From contig NZ_JAIQDW010000007.1 of assembly GCF_020026925.1 (NCBI RefSeq), positions 62,001 to 126,000 of the forward strand: 64,000 bases of DNA, given 5' to 3'. Below the pieces are notes generated by a model. That model searched no databases. It was not told where the DNA came from and saw nothing but the letters and a program-made list of their open reading frames with translations. The position numbers and the translations under genes are program-made. Below, one piece after another: positions 1 to 9,183 of the stretch; position 1 is the first letter of the stretch, and each line of letters opens with the position of its first letter. Origin of the DNA: Flavobacterium hibisci. Lineage in GTDB: Bacteria; Bacteroidota; Bacteroidia; Flavobacteriales; Flavobacteriaceae.

Positions 1-429
1 TACCCTAACGATTATAAAGAAGCTGCGAAAATTGTAAAAATTACTTACAGCAGACCACAACTGAAAGGGCGCGCATTAAGCGAACTTGTTCCAGAAGGAA
101 AAGTATGGAGAACTGGAGCAAATGAGGCACCAGAAATCACGTTCTACAAGGACATGAAATTAGGCGATAAAAAGATAAAAGCAGGTAGTTATACTTTATT
201 TACCCTTCCTGAAAAAGACAACATCACTATTATTATCAGTAAAGATTTAAATGTTTGGGGATCTTATTCTTATAAAGAAGCAAACGATGTAGCCAGATTA
301 AAAGTTCCTGTAACACAAGCTGCAGATTCTTTAGAAGCTTTCTCAATGGTTTTTACAAAAGGAGACAAAGGAGTGGTTTTAAACTTAGGCTGGGATAAAT
401 TAAGAGTTGCCGTTCCTTTTACGGAATAA
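1..429 (+). CDS. DUF2911 family protein, 3' part only
   Basis: The frame is open from the first base of the window to the TAA at 427-429, so the gene begins upstream and about 142 C-terminal residues are visible. The stretch with Y-S-R-P-Q near residue 17 and W-R-T-G-A-N-E near residue 38 is characteristic of DUF2911, a secreted family common in Bacteroidota. The biochemical role of the family is not established. An ATG at 154 lies inside the conserved domain and is not the start. A strong hairpin terminator follows directly, so this is the last gene of its unit, and it converges on the leftward outer-membrane gene. Confidence 0.85.
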   Translation, partial: YPNDYKEAAKIVKITYSRPQLKGRALSELVPEGKVWRTGANEAPEITFYKDMKLGDKKIKAGSYTLFTLPEKDNITIIISKDLNVWGSYSYKEANDVARLKVPVTQAADSLEAFSMVFTKGDKGVVLNLGWDKLRVAVPFTE

Positions 430-446
430 AAATATTTTTAGTTCCA

Positions 447-481
447 AAAAAAATAGCTTCCAGATTGGAAGCCATTTTTTT
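447..481. terminator. Bidirectional intrinsic terminator
   Basis: GCTTCCA (456-462) pairs with TGGAAGC (466-472) around a 3-nt loop. There is an A-run on the left and a T-run on the right (475-481), so it can end both the rightward DUF2911 gene and the leftward barrel gene. Confidence 0.8.
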
Positions 482-499
482 ATATGATTATTTTTTTGA

Positions 500-2263
500 T
501 TAGAAATCAAATTTGTAGTTCGCTCCACCTAAAACCTGGAATCCCTGAACAGGATAATTTAACCACTTTTCGTAAGCCTGATTTCCGATGTTATTCAGCT
601 TTAAGAAGAAAGTCAGACGTTCGCTGAATTTGTATCCTAAATGTGCATTGGCGTCAAAATAACTTTTTAAAGTGACCGGAACTCCCGGAATTGGAACAGC
701 AAAATCAGTTTGTCTTGTTTGCATATCCTTACGCTCTCCTACATAAAAAACGTTCAAGCCCGCATACCATTGTTTTGTTATATTTACGTCAAGATTGGAA
801 CCTAATCTAATTGTTGGCAGGTTCCATGCTTCTACAGGCTGATCCGTTTTATAACTATTAAATGTACCGTTAATTCCAAAAGTAACGTTTTCAGATAAAT
901 CAGCTTTTAATTCTGCATAGAAACGAAATGTTCTGATGTCTTCATAAACCACTCCAAAAGAATTTCCGTATGCATAATTCTCATTTGAAAAATCTTCTGT
1001 GTAATCATTACTTTTAAACAAAGCTTTGTTTTTTTCATTTAGGTAAGAACCTGTCAGATTATAATTGACATTGTTAGCCAGTTTCCCTTTCAAACCAGCA
1101 AAAACATTGTATTGAGTGCTTGATGGCCTCATGTTTAATGTTGGCGATAAAAACGGATTTTCATTTACAAAATCAGCATATGAATTCTGAGTTAAGGTTC
1201 CATTTACTCCTGTGTAAAAGATCATTAAATCTCCAACTAATTTATATGAAGCATTTATTTTTGGGTAGATATAAAACTTATTTCCGCTATTTTCAGAATC
1301 CAGTGCATAGTATAATCCTGCCCCTAATTCTAAAGTCCAGTCGTTTTCATTTACTACGAAACTTGGCTCAATTCCAAAATTAGTCAAGCTATATTTTACC
1401 GGATCCGTATTCGTTTTAAAATAATTATTTTCAAAACTTCCGCTCACGTGGTCAATAATCACATTCGTATTAATTGAATGATCCATTATATCAACTTTAA
1501 AAGTCGGTTTGAGATAAAAACGATTTTCTGAAGAAGAAAAATTATCCGAAAAGTGTGTAAATTTTGTTGCTACTTTGCTAAAAACACTTTCATTGAATTC
1601 GAAATTTCCTCCTAATGAAATCGTGTTATAAGTATGCCCCGGATTGATTTTGTTTATTAAATCAAGACGATCCTGAGGAATTAAAGATGCTCCAAAATCC
1701 TTCGGTAGTCCGTACCAATTGTAAATTTGATTTTGATATCCTAATTCCACATTCCATGACAGATCCCTGTTGTTTTGACCGTAACCAACATTTAATGCCG
1801 TATCATAAAATTCATCATTCAAAAGAACATCTTTAATTCCGCCTTGTGACGAATGGTGACGTAACATTCCGGATACAAAATCATTATTTCCCAAATCCTG
1901 ATTTACAAACAATTCTGCATTCAGGGTACTGTAATTTCCAACACCTACAGTCGCATAATTATTAAACAGACGTTCCTGTTTTGATTTTTCTACATTGGCA
2001 GCTTTCCCTTTTGAAGGCGTAAAAGTTGATGCTACAGGTACAGACAGAATACTATACTTAATAGTTTCTTTGGCCTGATTTCCTGAATCGTCAAGCGATG
2101 GGGTTTCTTTTACTTTATCCGCATCTGATATGGTTGGCGAATAGGGTTTTACTACGTTTACCGTTTCTGTACCAATATTTTCATTTTTCTTTTGGGCAAA
2201 TGAAAGCTGAAAAACAAACAGCAAAATCAAAATGATGGTTTTATTCTGGAAATTAATTTTCAT
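500..2263 (-). CDS. TonB-dependent receptor-like outer-membrane beta-barrel protein
   Basis: 587 residues. The N-terminus is a clear signal peptide ending near S-F-A-Q (residue 24). A low-complexity periplasmic stretch follows, then many alternating hydrophobic/polar strands typical of a TonB-receptor barrel, ending in an aromatic residue (F-D-F) as outer-membrane barrels do. A full plug domain and the usual carboxypeptidase-D-like N-terminal domain are not evident, so substrate uptake by TonB coupling is doubtful; it may be a structural or secretion-associated barrel. It is the last gene of a leftward group after the TPR protein and the PhzF-like gene, and a link with the TPR protein is plausible. 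The family call is firm; the substrate is unknown. Confidence 0.8.
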   Translation of the reverse strand: MKINFQNKTIILILLFVFQLSFAQKKNENIGTETVNVVKPYSPTISDADKVKETPSLDDSGNQAKETIKYSILSVPVASTFTPSKGKAANVEKSKQERLFNNYATVGVGNYSTLNAELFVNQDLGNNDFVSGMLRHHSSQGGIKDVLLNDEFYDTALNVGYGQNNRDLSWNVELGYQNQIYNWYGLPKDFGASLIPQDRLDLINKINPGHTYNTISLGGNFEFNESVFSKVATKFTHFSDNFSSSENRFYLKPTFKVDIMDHSINTNVIIDHVSGSFENNYFKTNTDPVKYSLTNFGIEPSFVVNENDWTLELGAGLYYALDSENSGNKFYIYPKINASYKLVGDLMIFYTGVNGTLTQNSYADFVNENPFLSPTLNMRPSSTQYNVFAGLKGKLANNVNYNLTGSYLNEKNKALFKSNDYTEDFSNENYAYGNSFGVVYEDIRTFRFYAELKADLSENVTFGINGTFNSYKTDQPVEAWNLPTIRLGSNLDVNITKQWYAGLNVFYVGERKDMQTRQTDFAVPIPGVPVTLKSYFDANAHLGYKFSERLTFFLKLNNIGNQAYEKWLNYPVQGFQVLGGANYKFDF

Positions 2264-2276
2264 ATTTTATACTTTT

Positions 2277-2336
2277 TTGTAAAATGTATTCTGTCAAATG
2301 TAAAATGCTTTTCAGCTTACTTTTTACATTTTACAA
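2277..2336. repeat. 12-bp perfect inverted repeat upstream of the barrel gene
   Basis: TTGTAAAATGTA (2277-2288) is the exact reverse complement of TACATTTTACAA (2325-2336). A further partial copy, TGTAAAATG, lies between them. It occupies the gap between phzF-like and barrel genes, without a T-run, so it is not an ordinary terminator. Confidence 0.55.
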
Positions 2337-2386
2337 TTCTATTATATTCTGTTATCTAATTTTCTAATACTTAAATTCTCTAATTA

Positions 2387-3250
2387 TCACACTTCCCATT
2401 CACCTTTAGCTACAAACTGGGTTTTTCCGCCTATATTAATATCAAATTCATTTCCGGTTAATTTACCTTTAAAATAAATTTGCGAAGGACGGTTTATATA
2501 ATCCCCCTGATAATTGATTAATTCTAATTCGGATTTATGATTTTTTAAAAGATAAGCCTGCAAGCATGTACTCGCGCTGCCAGTAGCCGCATCTTCTCTT
2601 AATTGATTATGTTCGATATACAACATTCTGCTAAATAATTTTTCACCTTCTAAATAGTAAAAATATAAGCCCTGATGCGAAGTCCTGCAATGTTTTTTCA
2701 GCCATTCATTTGTTTTATCTTTATCCAGAACCAAACTCTCTAATGCTCTTTTACTGCTTAGCCCAACCATGACAAAAGCACTACCGGTTGTCACTTCCTG
2801 AATTGGAAATTGATTCTCAAAGTCACTGCTTTTCAGATTACTGAATAATGTAAAATCCTCTTTCGAAAAAATATCCCAGAATTTAGGATGCGCGGCTTTC
2901 AGCCAAATCAAGTCCTCCTTTTGATGAATTGCAATTGGACCGATTGGAACATTCAGCTTAATTTGGTCAGGCGAGTTGTCAAAGATCTTATTCATTAAAA
3001 CCCATGAAGTACCAATTATAGGATGCCCTGCGAACTGCATTTCATATTCAGGCGTAAATATTCTAATTTCTGCTTTATTATTTTCTCTATCCAGTTTCGT
3101 AACAAAAGTGCTCTCTACAAAATTAATTTCACGGGCAATCTTTTGCATTTCTTCTGAACTAAGATTTCCGGCATCCAAAAAAACAGCCAACTGATTTCCG
3201 GCATATTTTTTATCTGTAAAAACATCAACTATATAAAAAGGTAAACTCAT
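2387..3250 (-). CDS. PhzF family isomerase/epimerase
   Basis: 287 residues, the usual length for the PhzF/diaminopimelate-epimerase-like fold. The N-terminus (Y-I-V-D-V-F-T, then G-N-Q-L-A-V) and the segment N-F-V-E-S-T-F with the expected catalytic Glu at residue 46 are typical, as is the second-domain G-x-A-T-G-S-A-S motif (here D-A-A-T-G-S-A-S). PhzF homologues isomerise small cyclic or amino-acid-derived substrates. The substrate here cannot be read from sequence, and no phenazine genes are nearby. It lies between the TPR gene and the barrel gene on the same strand, so it is probably cotranscribed with them. Confidence 0.88.
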   Translation of the reverse strand: MSLPFYIVDVFTDKKYAGNQLAVFLDAGNLSSEEMQKIAREINFVESTFVTKLDRENNKAEIRIFTPEYEMQFAGHPIIGTSWVLMNKIFDNSPDQIKLNVPIGPIAIHQKEDLIWLKAAHPKFWDIFSKEDFTLFSNLKSSDFENQFPIQEVTTGSAFVMVGLSSKRALESLVLDKDKTNEWLKKHCRTSHQGLYFYYLEGEKLFSRMLYIEHNQLREDAATGSASTCLQAYLLKNHKSELELINYQGDYINRPSQIYFKGKLTGNEFDINIGGKTQFVAKGEWEV

Positions 3251-3273
3251 TTTTTTTCTTTTTTTCTTAGAAT

Positions 3274-3330
3274 AGAGACAAGAAGCAAGAGAAAAGACTA
3301 TATATTCTTGAAATCTTGCTTCTTTTCTCT
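3274..3330. repeat. 17-bp near-perfect inverted repeat between TPR and phzF-like genes
   Basis: Arms 3274-3290 and 3314-3330 are reverse complements with one mismatch and contain the AAGAAGCAAGA/TCTTGCTTCTT core. The loop is 23 nt. No T-run follows on the minus strand; it could be a processing or stability hairpin, or one of the low-complexity intergenic repeats common in flavobacteria. Confidence 0.6.
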
Positions 3331-3349
3331 TTCATCTATTTTTATCCTT

Positions 3350-6300
3350 TTATCTGTTAATCGACGAATTCGTTTTAGACTCTTCCAGTTTGATTGCGGT
3401 TAGCTCTCTTTTTGCTTCTTCAACCACATCCGGATAATCTGTAAAATTATTGATTACATTATCCAAAATATAGGTCGCCTGATAGCTGTCTTTTAATCCG
3501 TAGAAGTTTTTCGCCATTAAGACCAAACTCTTCGCTCCGTAATATTTGTATGCCGAATAGTTTTTTGCTAATTTCTGAACCGATACATTCGAAGCATCAA
3601 ATTTGCCTTCTTTCGTTTTAAAATAGGCATCATAATACAAAGCCTCTGCTGCTAATTCTCCTTTTGATGTTGCTGACAATTTCGCATACGCCGCTTTTGC
3701 TTTGTCTTCATCTCCTGTCTGCATTGCTGCACGTGCTACGATGATTTGGGCATCTGCTTTTACATTCGTATCTGCTTTAGGATTTTGCAGTACCTTATCG
3801 GCATATATTACAGAATTGTTATAATCCTTTTTATCGTAATAACATTTCATCAAATTAGCCTGAGCAAAATTTTGATTCTGAGCAGTTTCTGATTCTTCGC
3901 TTAAGCGAACTAAAACCGGAATTGCTTTATCACAATCTTTTGCTTTCAGGAAAATCTGAGCCAGTTTATTTAATGACTGTCCCGTAAATTCATTTCTTGG
4001 CTGAGCGACAACATATTGATAATTTGTAATTGACTTTGTTTCGGAACCTTCTGCATAAAGCAATTGTGCCAGATAAAAATTAGCTTCTAATGAATGTAGT
4101 CCTGATGGAAATTTGCTCACATAACCTGAAAAACCGGTAATTGCCTGCTTACTATTGTTTTGACTGTATTGCTTGAAAGCAGCATCATAAGTGTCATTAT
4201 CTAACTCGGCATCTGTAACTGAAACAAAATCCAGCGTTCGAACCCATGTCGCATATTCATCTACTTTTCCGGAATCAACATAAATTAATCTCGCTGTAGA
4301 AACTGCCTCAAGAGCTTCAGGAGTTTTTGGGAACTCGGCTGCTACTTTTTTGAATTTCGTCAAAGCCTGTTCATCGCGATCTGAATTGTAATAAATCAAA
4401 CCTTGTCTCAAAATTGATTTTGAAGTAAACGACCCGTTTTTATATTCTGAAATCAGCTGATCGTATGTTTTAATCGCCTGATCGTTCTTTTTATCAGCCA
4501 CATACGTATTTGCCAATTCGAACAAAACATCATCACGATATTCGGATTTTTTATACATCTGAAGAAAATTATTCAGTTCGTCAATTTTCTTGTCATTTCT
4601 GGACATGAATCCATAAGAAATCGCTCTTTGAAACTGTGCATAATCTGCATCAACACCTTTTGCACTGATTGCTTTTCCATAGGCTTCCATTGCCTGGGCA
4701 TATTTAGAAGTTACAAATCGGCAATCTCCTAAACGCAAATACGAATCGTTTAAACGAACTTTATCACCTGGAGCATTATCAATCTGAGCCTGAAAAGAAT
4801 TTCCTGCCTGATCATATTCTTTCAGTTTAAAATACGTGTACCCAATATTATAATTGATGTTTTTATATTCGTCCGTTTCTTTAGCCGAAGCTAAACCTGC
4901 GAACTGTTTATAACTCAATAATGCATTTCTAAAATCATTCGTTACATACTCAGACTCTGCTTTCCAGAAAGTAGCGCGGGCTGTAAATTCAGGGTTCTTT
5001 TGTTCTTTTACAGCTCCATTGAACATTTTTAACGCTTCAGTATAATTCGAATCATTGTATAATTCTAAACCTCTGTAAAAAAGTACTTTTTGGTATGCTA
5101 ATTTATTTTCCGGAGTTCTGTTTTTTTCTAATAAAACCAAAGCTTCTCTGTAATTTTTAGTAGAAATATAAGAGTCAACCAATAATTTTTCTACTTCTGA
5201 ACGACTGGAATTATTTGGATATTTTTTTAAGAAATCAAGCAAAATTCCCGGAACAGTCTGGTATTGATTTCCGATATCATAGCTTAACTTAGCATAATTT
5301 AAAGCTGCATCTTCCTGTATTTGAGCATTAAAATCCATTTCAGAAGCATTTTTAAACGCATTTAGAGCTTCTTGTTTTTTACCTGTATTCAGATAGGCCA
5401 AACCTAAATGATAATAGGCATTCTGAGCTACAAAATCTTTTCCTTCAATAATTTTATTGAACTGGGAAATCGCTTTTTCGTAGTCTTTTTGTTCGTAATA
5501 AGCATACCCTAACTGGTAGAAATCGGTATTATTCCATTTTCCTTTTCGTCCTGCGTATTGCTCCAGATATGGAATCGCTTTACCGTATTGTTTTAAATTG
5601 AAATAACTTTCGCCAATAATTTTATTCAATTCAGACTTTTCAAGTGCATTCGACTTCGCCATTGCGGCTTGTCCCAACTCGATTGCTTTTTGAAAATTCC
5701 CTAATTTAAAATTCATATCAGCCTGAAAATAGGATAGCTTTTCTTTGTATTTTTCTTCGCCGGAAACCTCATCAAAATATTTAGTTGCTTCTTTGTAATC
5801 ATCGCCTTCATAAGCCATAAAACCTAAATAATATTTTGCTTGCGAACCAAATTCCGAAGAATTCACGACTTTATTAAAATATGTTGTGGCTTCTTTTTTC
5901 TTTTTGGCATTGAAATAACTGTACCCTTTTTGGAAATTAAATTTATCCAGATCAGATTTACTCATGTAACTTTCATCAACCCTGTCAAACCATTGCAGTG
6001 CTTTTGGATAATCTCCCTGCTCAAAGAAATAATGCGCAACCTCGATATAGGCCTGATTTTGCTTGGTACTTGTTGGATAATCTTCAACAAATCTCTCCAT
6101 TAATTCATCAGCATTGGCCTGATTCGTTCTTATCGCGCAATTGGCGATATAATATGCACAATCAGATTTTACTTCTTCTGTTACAGCCTGATTTTTTACA
6201 GATTCAAAAATATGCTGGGCAGAAGCGTATTGTTTGTCATTATATAAAGCCAGTGCTTTATCAAAATCCTTTAATTCGTAGGTATATATAGCTGATTTTT

Positions 6301-6364
6301 GTGCCGAAACCATAGCCGGAAAGAGGACGAATGGTATTAAAAAGAACCAGGAAATTTTACGCAT
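3350..6364 (-). CDS. Large tetratricopeptide-repeat protein, periplasmic
   Basis: 1004 residues with a signal peptide ending near V-S-A-Q (residue 22). Nearly the whole mature chain is TPR-type helical repeats: recurring blocks of the Y-x-L-G-x-A-Y-x-x-x-x-D-Y-x-x-A type from about residue 30 to 980. Such proteins are protein-protein scaffolds. In Bacteroidota this large TPR protein often sits beside a TonB-receptor-like barrel, as here, which suggests a cell-envelope assembly role; that is inference. It heads the leftward group and has a good -7 element about 20 bp upstream of the start codon. Confidence 0.85.
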   Translation of the reverse strand: MRKISWFFLIPFVLFPAMVSAQKSAIYTYELKDFDKALALYNDKQYASAQHIFESVKNQAVTEEVKSDCAYYIANCAIRTNQANADELMERFVEDYPTSTKQNQAYIEVAHYFFEQGDYPKALQWFDRVDESYMSKSDLDKFNFQKGYSYFNAKKKKEATTYFNKVVNSSEFGSQAKYYLGFMAYEGDDYKEATKYFDEVSGEEKYKEKLSYFQADMNFKLGNFQKAIELGQAAMAKSNALEKSELNKIIGESYFNLKQYGKAIPYLEQYAGRKGKWNNTDFYQLGYAYYEQKDYEKAISQFNKIIEGKDFVAQNAYYHLGLAYLNTGKKQEALNAFKNASEMDFNAQIQEDAALNYAKLSYDIGNQYQTVPGILLDFLKKYPNNSSRSEVEKLLVDSYISTKNYREALVLLEKNRTPENKLAYQKVLFYRGLELYNDSNYTEALKMFNGAVKEQKNPEFTARATFWKAESEYVTNDFRNALLSYKQFAGLASAKETDEYKNINYNIGYTYFKLKEYDQAGNSFQAQIDNAPGDKVRLNDSYLRLGDCRFVTSKYAQAMEAYGKAISAKGVDADYAQFQRAISYGFMSRNDKKIDELNNFLQMYKKSEYRDDVLFELANTYVADKKNDQAIKTYDQLISEYKNGSFTSKSILRQGLIYYNSDRDEQALTKFKKVAAEFPKTPEALEAVSTARLIYVDSGKVDEYATWVRTLDFVSVTDAELDNDTYDAAFKQYSQNNSKQAITGFSGYVSKFPSGLHSLEANFYLAQLLYAEGSETKSITNYQYVVAQPRNEFTGQSLNKLAQIFLKAKDCDKAIPVLVRLSEESETAQNQNFAQANLMKCYYDKKDYNNSVIYADKVLQNPKADTNVKADAQIIVARAAMQTGDEDKAKAAYAKLSATSKGELAAEALYYDAYFKTKEGKFDASNVSVQKLAKNYSAYKYYGAKSLVLMAKNFYGLKDSYQATYILDNVINNFTDYPDVVEEAKRELTAIKLEESKTNSSINR

Positions 6365-6383
6365 TTTAATTATATTTAGTATT

Positions 6384-6391
6384 CAAATGTA
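6384..6391 (-). promoter_or_regulatory. Bacteroidota -7 promoter element for the TPR gene
   Basis: Read leftward the site is TACATTTG, an exact match to TAnnTTTG, 19 bp before the ATG. No clear -33 TTG was found at the usual spacing. Confidence 0.5.
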
Positions 6392-6624
6392 TCATTTTAT
6401 ACCGTTTATAACGAAACGTTTTAAGCTTTTATTATGAACAAAAGTTTTAAGTTTTTAATTTTTTCAGCATTACAAGCCTCAAAATACTGATTATAAATTT
6501 CGCAAACCGATTCGTTTAGAATAAGATAGTTTAGTGATAAAGTAAATCTTGCTACACTTTTGGCTATGACTATTTTTTCTGTTCAAATGATTAAAATTTA
6601 TTTTGAATCCAACCGTTAACTTAT

Positions 6625-6632
6625 TACTTTTA
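6625..6632 (+). promoter_or_regulatory. Promoter of the ftsE-like gene
   Basis: TACTTTTA (one mismatch to TAnnTTTG) lies 19 nt after TTTG at 6602-6605, which fits the -33/-7 spacing of Bacteroidota housekeeping promoters. The ATG follows at 6652. The rest of 6365-6651 shows no gene. Confidence 0.5.
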
Positions 6633-6651
6633 CATTCAAATCAATTTTATC

Positions 6652-7335
6652 ATGTCAGAAACCGTACTATCCCTTAAAGATGTCACTATATTTCAGGAAG
6701 GAAGAAGAATTTTATCTCATATCAATTTAGAAGTTGAGCATGGCGAATTTATCTACATAATTGGAAAAACCGGTTCCGGAAAGAGTAGTTTTATGAAAAC
6801 TTTATATGGTGATTTACCTCTTTCTGAAGGTGAGGGACATATTGTTGAATTTGATTTAGCCAATTTAAAAGAAAGCCAGATTCCGTATCTGAGACGTAAA
6901 ATCGGAATTGTATTTCAGGATTTCAAATTGCTTCCGGACAGAACTGTAAAAGACAATATGCTATTTGTACTTAAAGCGACAGGCTGGGTAGAAAAAGAAG
7001 CCATGCAGCATAAAATTGATGAAGTTCTTGATAAAGTGGGTATGAAAGATTTCCTGAATAAAATGCCACATCAGCTTTCTGGAGGAGAACAACAAAGAGT
7101 GGCGATTGCAAGAGCTTTATTAAACGACCCTGAGTTTATCCTTGCTGATGAACCAACCGGAAACCTTGATCCTCAAACGAGTTCTGAAGTTCTGGAAGTA
7201 TTAAAAAAAATCAATGCCAACGGAAAAACCATTATCATGGCTACTCACGACTACGCATTGTTGATGAAATTCCCTTCTAAAACATTAAAATGCGAGGACG
7301 AAAGAATTTTTGAAGTTGTGCAGCGAAGTGTGTAA
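6652..7335 (+). CDS. ftsE: FtsE-like ABC transporter ATP-binding protein
   Basis: 227 residues, a single ABC ATPase domain. Walker A G-K-T-G-S-G-K-S is at residues 38-45, the signature L-S-G-G-E-Q-Q-R near 142, and Walker B with D-E-P-T-G-N-L-D near 162. This pattern and length match FtsE, which with the membrane partner FtsX regulates peptidoglycan hydrolysis at division. No FtsX-like gene is adjacent; both neighbours are in other pathways. The related LolD/MacB ATPases are similar in sequence, so the exact partner is not certain. It converges on the oxygenase gene with a gap of only 6 bp. Confidence 0.82.
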   Translation: MSETVLSLKDVTIFQEGRRILSHINLEVEHGEFIYIIGKTGSGKSSFMKTLYGDLPLSEGEGHIVEFDLANLKESQIPYLRRKIGIVFQDFKLLPDRTVKDNMLFVLKATGWVEKEAMQHKIDEVLDKVGMKDFLNKMPHQLSGGEQQRVAIARALLNDPEFILADEPTGNLDPQTSSEVLEVLKKINANGKTIIMATHDYALLMKFPSKTLKCEDERIFEVVQRSV

Positions 7336-7341
7336 TCTGTT

Positions 7342-8163
7342 TTATTTCTTGTAAACGTGTGGGTTTTCTTTTATTCCCTTTTTGAATATTTTTCTAATAT
7401 TCATTCTTAAGATAGTATCCATTTTCAAAAGTATATCGGTAAACTTGTGTTCAGGTCTTGCTCTAAAAGAAGTTACATGAAACGTATCTGTTGCCAAAAC
7501 CGGCGTTTTTGAAAAATAATAATTCGAAATGCAGCATCTAAATCCATCATATACAACCGGTGAAACTGAGTGTAATGATTTATTATGAGTAACCATTACC
7601 ACCAATCTGTTAAAATTACTATGAATTGTAATCTGTTGTTTTTGCAAACCATCCGGCCATAACTCGAGATTACCTCCGTATTCTTCTTTCCAGTTTGGAG
7701 TGATATAATACAACAAATTCAATACTCGCCAGCGTTCACGGTCTTTATCGTGCGAATTATCCAGATGAGGATTCAGAAACTGTTTATTGCCCATCATAGA
7801 AAGCCCGCCAGCGTAAAGAAATTCGTCCGGAATCGGATCTTTGATTTGACAAATTTCACCAATCAGTTCAACAATTCTGTTGTCCTGAAAAGCATAAATA
7901 ATTTCTTCTAAAACTGGATTATATAAGTTCATCTGAACTGCAACAAATTTATCTTCCTTGATGCTTTTTTTCAGGATCATCTGATCCTGTTTCGGAAAAT
8001 CACTATACAGCCCAGCTGCTATTTCTTCAGGAAGCAAATTATCCAGAAAAAAATAGCCTATCGCTTCTTTTGATTCTGCAAACTGCTTTGAAAGATGAAC
8101 TTTTTCATCATTAACTCTTTTATAAATAATGTCAGCAAGCTCAATTCTATTTATAAATTCCAT
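7342..8163 (-). CDS. 2-oxoglutarate/Fe(II)-dependent oxygenase
   Basis: 273 residues. The prolyl-4-hydroxylase-like double-stranded beta-helix is marked by H-L-D (in P-H-L-D-N-S-H), the distal H in S-L-H-S-V-S, and R in F-R-C-C-I-S, which fit the HxD...H iron triad and the 2-oxoglutarate-binding Arg. The segment G-G-N-L-E-L-W before the distal His is also typical. Its position at the edge of a polysaccharide locus suggests it may hydroxylate a glycan or a protein, but small-molecule substrates are equally possible. It carries its own upstream -7 element. Confidence 0.8.
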   Translation of the reverse strand: MEFINRIELADIIYKRVNDEKVHLSKQFAESKEAIGYFFLDNLLPEEIAAGLYSDFPKQDQMILKKSIKEDKFVAVQMNLYNPVLEEIIYAFQDNRIVELIGEICQIKDPIPDEFLYAGGLSMMGNKQFLNPHLDNSHDKDRERWRVLNLLYYITPNWKEEYGGNLELWPDGLQKQQITIHSNFNRLVVMVTHNKSLHSVSPVVYDGFRCCISNYYFSKTPVLATDTFHVTSFRARPEHKFTDILLKMDTILRMNIRKIFKKGIKENPHVYKK

Positions 8164-8187
8164 ATTTTTGAATGTTTTATTGCTTTA

Positions 8188-8195
8188 CAAATATA
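8188..8195 (-). promoter_or_regulatory. -7 promoter element for the oxygenase gene
   Basis: Leftward reading gives TATATTTG, an exact TAnnTTTG match, 24 bp before the ATG. It lies in the 52-bp gap shared with the divergent glycosyltransferase. Confidence 0.5.
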
Positions 8196-8215
8196 TCACT
8201 AAATAGTTTTCATTA

Positions 8216-9100
8216 ATGCTGTCTATTCTTATTCCGACCTATAATTACAATGTTTATAATCTGGTTTTAGAATTACACAAACAATGTATGGAATTAGGGA
8301 TTATTTTTGAAATTATTGTAATTGATGACGGATCGAACTCCCAAACGAATGAAACAAATAATCATATCAATTTATTAAAAAATTCTACTTTTATTCCTTT
8401 AAATAAAAATATAGGACTAAGCTCAAACAGAAACCTGCTAGCTTCTAATACAAATTACGAGAATCTGCTTTTTATTGACGGAGATTCTGTAATCATTAAT
8501 CCAAATTATATTAAAAATTACATTAACGCCATTCAGGATTTTGATATTATTTACGGAGGAAGAGTACATCCTGAAACGGTTGATTATTCGAAACAAAAGT
8601 TACGCTGGAAATACGGAAGAATGGTCGAGGACAAAACAGCACTGCAAAGAAATTCGGCCTTATACAAAACATTAATGTTCAATAATACATTAATAAAAAA
8701 AAGTCGTTTTAATGAAATAAAATTTGATTCAAATCTTATTAAATACGGACACGAAGACACTCTTTTTGCTTACCAGGTAAGTCTGTTACAATTTAAAGTA
8801 AAACATATAGACAATGCTATTGAACATGGACATATTGATGAAAGCAAGGTTTTTATTTCTAAGATAAAAAATGGTTTGGACAATTTGATATCAATTGATG
8901 AATCTAATAAAATTGACCCGGATTTTGTTAAAATATTAAAACTGTATCATTTTTTAAAAAAATACAATCTAAATTTCGCTTTAAACGTATTTTATAAACT
9001 ATTAAATAAAATAATACACAGACAACTCATTTCTAAAAATCCTTCTCTTTTTTTGTTTAACCTATACAGAATAGGATATGTTTGTACATTAAAAAAATAA
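8216..9100 (+). CDS. Family 2 glycosyltransferase
   Basis: 294 residues with the GT-A start S-I-L-I-P-T-Y-N-Y, the nucleotide-binding I-V-I-D-D-G-S near residue 40 and the metal-binding D-G-D-S near residue 89. The stretch G-H-E-D-T near residue 182 fits the catalytic ED region. It should transfer a sugar from a nucleotide donor to a growing glycan at the cytoplasmic face. The C-terminal third is Asn/Lys/Ile-rich, as in many laterally exchanged surface-glycan genes. It is divergent from the oxygenase and convergent with the next transferase. Donor and acceptor are unknown. Confidence 0.85.
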   Translation: MLSILIPTYNYNVYNLVLELHKQCMELGIIFEIIVIDDGSNSQTNETNNHINLLKNSTFIPLNKNIGLSSNRNLLASNTNYENLLFIDGDSVIINPNYIKNYINAIQDFDIIYGGRVHPETVDYSKQKLRWKYGRMVEDKTALQRNSALYKTLMFNNTLIKKSRFNEIKFDSNLIKYGHEDTLFAYQVSLLQFKVKHIDNAIEHGHIDESKVFISKIKNGLDNLISIDESNKIDPDFVKILKLYHFLKKYNLNFALNVFYKLLNKIIHRQLISKNPSLFLFNLYRIGYVCTLKK

Positions 9101-9183
9101 AAATAGATAACAAATAGAAAATAATTCATTTTGTTCTTTCTAAAAATAATATTCAATGCACATTTTTTTGTAAAAGATTTAAT

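Noticed and set aside
2387..3250. Phenazine biosynthesis
   Set aside because: The gene is only a PhzF-fold isomerase; no other phenazine genes are present.
6365..6651. 287-bp gap checked for a small gene or RNA
   Set aside because: Only promoter-like elements at its two ends were seen; no reading frame, strong hairpin or tRNA-like fold.
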